Shown here: piece by piece, positions 61,153 to 64,000 of the stretch
How positions within the stretch are numbered: the first letter of the stretch is position 1
How the letters are laid out: the number at the start of each line of letters is the position of its first letter
NCBI GenBank assembly: GCA_026646885.1
Contig: JAPKHK010000011.1
Coordinates: forward strand, 1 to 64,000
Direction: 5' to 3'
Origin: Casimicrobiaceae bacterium
GTDB lineage: Bacteria > Pseudomonadota > Gammaproteobacteria > Burkholderiales > Casimicrobiaceae
Length of the DNA stretch: 64,000 bases
Made by a program: the position numbers and the translations under genes
Notes under the pieces: generated by a model
What the model saw: only the letters and a program-made list of their open reading frames with translations
Databases searched by the model: none
Told to the model about the DNA's origin: nothing

Positions 61153-62481
61153 CTACGTGCCAAGGAGTCGAGCAGTGCGGCGCATCGCTCCTCCGATGAT
61201 CAACTCTCGGAGTTTGACGACGGCGTCTGCGGCAACATGTGGCAACGTGGTGAAGACAATCTGCCTGCCGCCATCCAAGCTCCAGGGGCTGAACTGCTCG
61301 GCCTGCGGAATCGACGGCCGTGCAGGGTCCAGCGGGTACGCCAGTACGCCCCAGGACGTCCTGCCGACTGCAGGAATGAACCGGCCGAGGTACGCGGCCA
61401 TCTGGTACAGATCCTCGCGCTGCGGACCATTCGGCGCGCTTGCGGACGGATGCAGCGACTTGTACTTTGCGTCCACCACCCCTTGAACCTGCCCTCCGGC
61501 ATGGAGGATCGCGTCCGGGATCAGTGTGCCCAACCCCTGGCCCGTGACGTCGCTATGGAGCATCTTCTTGGTGGCGGCCTTCTCCCGGGTGCCGTGAGTC
61601 ACGGTCAGCGGTGCGGCAGCCTTCCGCAGCACGCTGAGCACGTACATCTCCCACAACTCGGCCACGTCAAGCAGGACCCCCTTGGTCTCGCCACTGGCAT
61701 CGACGTCGGCAGCAAGGCCTCTGCGGTTCGCAATCTGCCGGGAGAGTTCCGCGATGTGCGCGAAGCCTGCCGTGATCGGCGTGTAGCGAATCTTGTCGAG
61801 TTCGGCTTTGGTCGGCACGCGCGGGCGCGCACCCGTGACTGACATCAGGTTCGGGATGAGTTCCTTCGCGCGTGCCGGCATCCACTGCTCGTCGGGCACG
61901 CCAAGCCAGCGGCGCAGCACCTCATAGGCGGCGACGATGGCGTCAGACGCAGCGTGGTCCAGCGATCGCTCGGAGCGTATGGACACGACTTGGCCGCCGC
62001 CTGCAGCGATCATCCGAAGCGACGCCGCGACATCGAGCCGTCCTCGAATCGTCGGCCCCTTCGTGGCGACATCCCTGCGCAGTGCTGGAAGCCCGTGTCG
62101 TGCTGCCTCGACAAACCCGTGAGCCCATACGGACGCCAGCAGCTGGGCGATGAAGGATTCGTCCTCCCGCAGCTTTCCTGGTGCGTCGGTCAACACGACT
62201 GACGTTGCTTCGAAGAGCCAGTTCCGCAGAGTTGCCAGGCCGAAGCGCGGCTCGATGGTCAGACTGTGACCCTCAAAGGACAGCGATCCAACGTATCGAC
62301 CGGCCCACCACGTGCCATCCCAGGCGCAGTAGACGATCGGCTCGTCCTCGTCACGCTCGCCGGAAATCGGGACGACGAGATCCGTCGCGCGTACGTTGGT
62401 CGCGAGTCGGCGAAGCCAGGCAGCCTCTGCAGCAGTCGGCTGCGGCGCGAGCGGCGAACAGTCGCGCGCGACGAGTCTCAC
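61153..62481 (-). CDS. mcrC: McrC-family restriction nuclease subunit
   Basis: A 442-residue protein. The N-terminal domain contacts McrB. The C-terminal PD-(D/E)XK nuclease region is visible: MLHSDVTGQGLGTLIPDAILHAGGQVQGVVDAKYKSLHP (acid then DAKYK, about 340-380). FEGHSLTIEPRFGLATLRNWLFEAT and GRLDVAASLRMIAAG are typical of McrC. GTG 62481 overlaps the mcrB stop by the GTGA arrangement, so the two are translated together. The extended frame to 62598 is rejected. Confidence 0.92.
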   Translation of the reverse strand: MRLVARDCSPLAPQPTAAEAAWLRRLATNVRATDLVVPISGERDEDEPIVYCAWDGTWWAGRYVGSLSFEGHSLTIEPRFGLATLRNWLFEATSVVLTDAPGKLREDESFIAQLLASVWAHGFVEAARHGLPALRRDVATKGPTIRGRLDVAASLRMIAAGGGQVVSIRSERSLDHAASDAIVAAYEVLRRWLGVPDEQWMPARAKELIPNLMSVTGARPRVPTKAELDKIRYTPITAGFAHIAELSRQIANRRGLAADVDASGETKGVLLDVAELWEMYVLSVLRKAAAPLTVTHGTREKAATKKMLHSDVTGQGLGTLIPDAILHAGGQVQGVVDAKYKSLHPSASAPNGPQREDLYQMAAYLGRFIPAVGRTSWGVLAYPLDPARPSIPQAEQFSPWSLDGGRQIVFTTLPHVAADAVVKLRELIIGGAMRRTARLLGT

Positions 62482-64000
62482 TCGGTCACCGTGGGCTTGA
62501 GGAGAACCTTGGACAGCCGGTCGAGCTCCGCGTTGCGGGCGGTCGCATCCAGCCCGGCGAGGTACTGCTCCAGCAACGGGCGAAGGGATAGGTTCCACAC
62601 CTGTACCACCGGCTCAAGGGCTTCGCCCTTCTTGTTCCAGAGGTAGTTCTGCTTGCGCGTCGGCCGCGGGCCGAGGAAGTTGCGCAAGAACACGACCACG
62701 TCGAGCAGATAGGTGTGCCCGATTTCGTACTGGGCGCCAAGCAGCGGGCTGTCGTGGATCTCCCTGTTCAACGCCGCTGCTGCTGCGGCCAGCTTGCGGA
62801 AGTCTGGTTCGATGCGATCCCAGTCCAGGCCCGATTTCAGATCCCTCCACCGAGCCTCAGCGGCGCCGACCAAAGCCTCGGCGTCAAACGGGCACAGCAG
62901 CCAAAGGAAGCGACGGCGCAACGCGAAGTCGATCTGCTCGATGGACTGGTCGATCAGATTCATGGTGCCGATCACGAAGAGATCGTCCGGGATGCGCAGC
63001 TTCATCGCAGCCCCATCACCGTCGCGGGCTGGAAGTTCAATGGTCTCGTTGCGGTCTTCAAGCAACGAGAAGCATTCGCCAAGCATCCGGCTCAGGTCGG
63101 TCCGGTTCATCTCGTCGAGGATCAGGACGTGCGGCAGCCGCTCCGCGCGAGGCTTCTTCTCGATGTCCTCGATGAGCCGGGGCAAGTAGCCCGCCCGATA
63201 CTCGGTGCCCCCGCCGTTGGAAATGTGAAGCGCCCGGATGAAGTCCTCGTAGCTGTACGCCGGGTGCAGCTGCAATCGGTGGACGTTGCCCTGGATGGCC
63301 GCAGCAATGACTGACTGAGACTGGAAGTACCGAGCAGGCCCCATCTGGCTCAATGCTGCGGATCGGATGACGCGCTCCGCCAGCTTCTTGGCACGGTATG
63401 TCTTGCCGGTACCCGGAGGCCCGAAGAGAACGATCTGCTTCTTGTGCTGGATGACCTCCAGCGGCGCCCCCTCAGACGCGCCCTCGCTGTCGTCGTACCA
63501 CGCCTCACGGAGCGGCGACCAGTAGAAGTCAAGTTGCTGGTTCGGCAACAGCTTCTCAAGCTCGCTCCTGATGGCCAGGATCGCGCGGTCTTCGTTCTCC
63601 GGCTCAGTGCCGACCAACCCGGAGAACGCCTTGATGATTCTCCTCTTATGGTTACTGCTCGCGATTCGCTCGAAGTGGTCCGGAAACAGCAAGTACAGCA
63701 ACATGTGCCGCAGCTGCTTGGACTCCGCATCCTCGATGCTGTCGACGAATTCCTGAAAGAGCCAGGGGTCCGCCGCGACCTCTGCCTGCCGGTCTGAAGG
63801 CAACTTCTTCCATGCGATGACGAGATCGATCAGGAACGCAATCTCGAATGGTCGACGTGTGTTGTAGCCCTGACCGCCGCTGCCGATGCCGTTTGAGAAG
63901 GCACCGGACACTAGGTGGGACTCAGGCAGGCTGTCGCCGGCCCAGCCGAGAACTTCGTTTACGACCTGCCGCTTGCGCACACCACCCACGTTGGACGGGA
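62478..64000 (-). CDS. mcrB: McrB-family AAA+ GTPase subunit, 5' end outside window
   Basis: At least 507 residues; the frame is open at the right edge. AAA+ motifs: Walker A IVLFGPPGTGKTYRAKKLAERV, Walker B HVLILDEMNRTDLSRMLGECFSLLEDRNETIEL, and the McrB-specific GTMNLIDQSIEQIDFALRRRF, where MNxxD replaces the usual GTP-site motif. It would translocate DNA and activate McrC cutting. The N-terminal DNA-reading part is only partly visible (FEIAFLIDLVIAWKKLPSDRQAEVAADPWLFQEFVDSIEDAESKQLRHMLLYLLFPDHFERIAS), and no modified-cytosine domain can be named. Confidence 0.93.
   Translation of the reverse strand, partial: PSNVGGVRKRQVVNEVLGWAGDSLPESHLVSGAFSNGIGSGGQGYNTRRPFEIAFLIDLVIAWKKLPSDRQAEVAADPWLFQEFVDSIEDAESKQLRHMLLYLLFPDHFERIASSNHKRRIIKAFSGLVGTEPENEDRAILAIRSELEKLLPNQQLDFYWSPLREAWYDDSEGASEGAPLEVIQHKKQIVLFGPPGTGKTYRAKKLAERVIRSAALSQMGPARYFQSQSVIAAAIQGNVHRLQLHPAYSYEDFIRALHISNGGGTEYRAGYLPRLIEDIEKKPRAERLPHVLILDEMNRTDLSRMLGECFSLLEDRNETIELPARDGDGAAMKLRIPDDLFVIGTMNLIDQSIEQIDFALRRRFLWLLCPFDAEALVGAAEARWRDLKSGLDWDRIEPDFRKLAAAAAALNREIHDSPLLGAQYEIGHTYLLDVVVFLRNFLGPRPTRKQNYLWNKKGEALEPVVQVWNLSLRPLLEQYLAGLDATARNAELDRLSKVLLKPTVTE

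Overview
The window is high-GC DNA (mostly about 65% by eye) with a gene content that fits a chemolithotroph-capable betaproteobacterium: the end of a membrane-type uptake [NiFe] hydrogenase operon, a rhizobial-type glycerol ABC transporter, glmS/glmU, cobS and a CaxA-like antiporter. The genus cannot be fixed from the sequence alone.

Layout. 1-1849: tail of the hydrogenase large subunit, then its endopeptidase, a HypC-type chaperone and a HybE/HupJ-type assembly protein. 1927-9747: a secretion-flavoured locus with two divergent small secreted proteins, a TPR-secretin lipoprotein, a secreted lectin/Ig-like protein and a very large BTAD-NTPase-TPR (SARP-like) regulator. Eleven-bp-phased GCAAACGC repeats sit in the two promoter regions. 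10079-18874: glpR, glpD and glpVSTPQU, with TTCG-rich GlpR-like operators. 18990-22691: a membrane Ser/Thr kinase and a pectinacetylesterase-like secreted hydrolase.

22890-46738 is accessory. It begins with an AAA ATPase and a slipin preceded by two tRNA-like genes and a possible sigma-54 promoter. A large restriction-type cluster follows (Res, DUF4062/HATPase, Mod, HEPN-like, RhuM, RelE-UvrD fusion). A block bracketed by copies of the glmS 3' end comes next. That block carries a Phd-zeta toxin-antitoxin pair, a broken nucleotidyltransferase/BrnT chimera with intact BrnA, and an RNA-repair operon: HNH nuclease, RtcB ligase and Ro60/TROVE protein interleaved with tRNA and tRNA-like genes, of which tRNA-His(GTG) and tRNA-Pro(TGG) have an encoded CCA.

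46739-54267 is a core block (glmS, glmU, a ParA-type ATPase, a kinase of the fructosamine-kinase family, cobS, a Ca/Na antiporter). 54503-64000 is a second defence region: RHH protein, gamma-type adenine methyltransferase, PLD-type nuclease, a group of unrecognised genes including one DUF3293 gene, and McrC/McrB running off the right edge.

The most interesting candidate system is the RNA-repair locus. Two separate operons on the minus strand combine tRNA-like genes with RNA-repair or membrane-scaffold proteins, and each has a possible sigma-54 element upstream. That resembles RtcR-type control, although no RtcR gene is present here.
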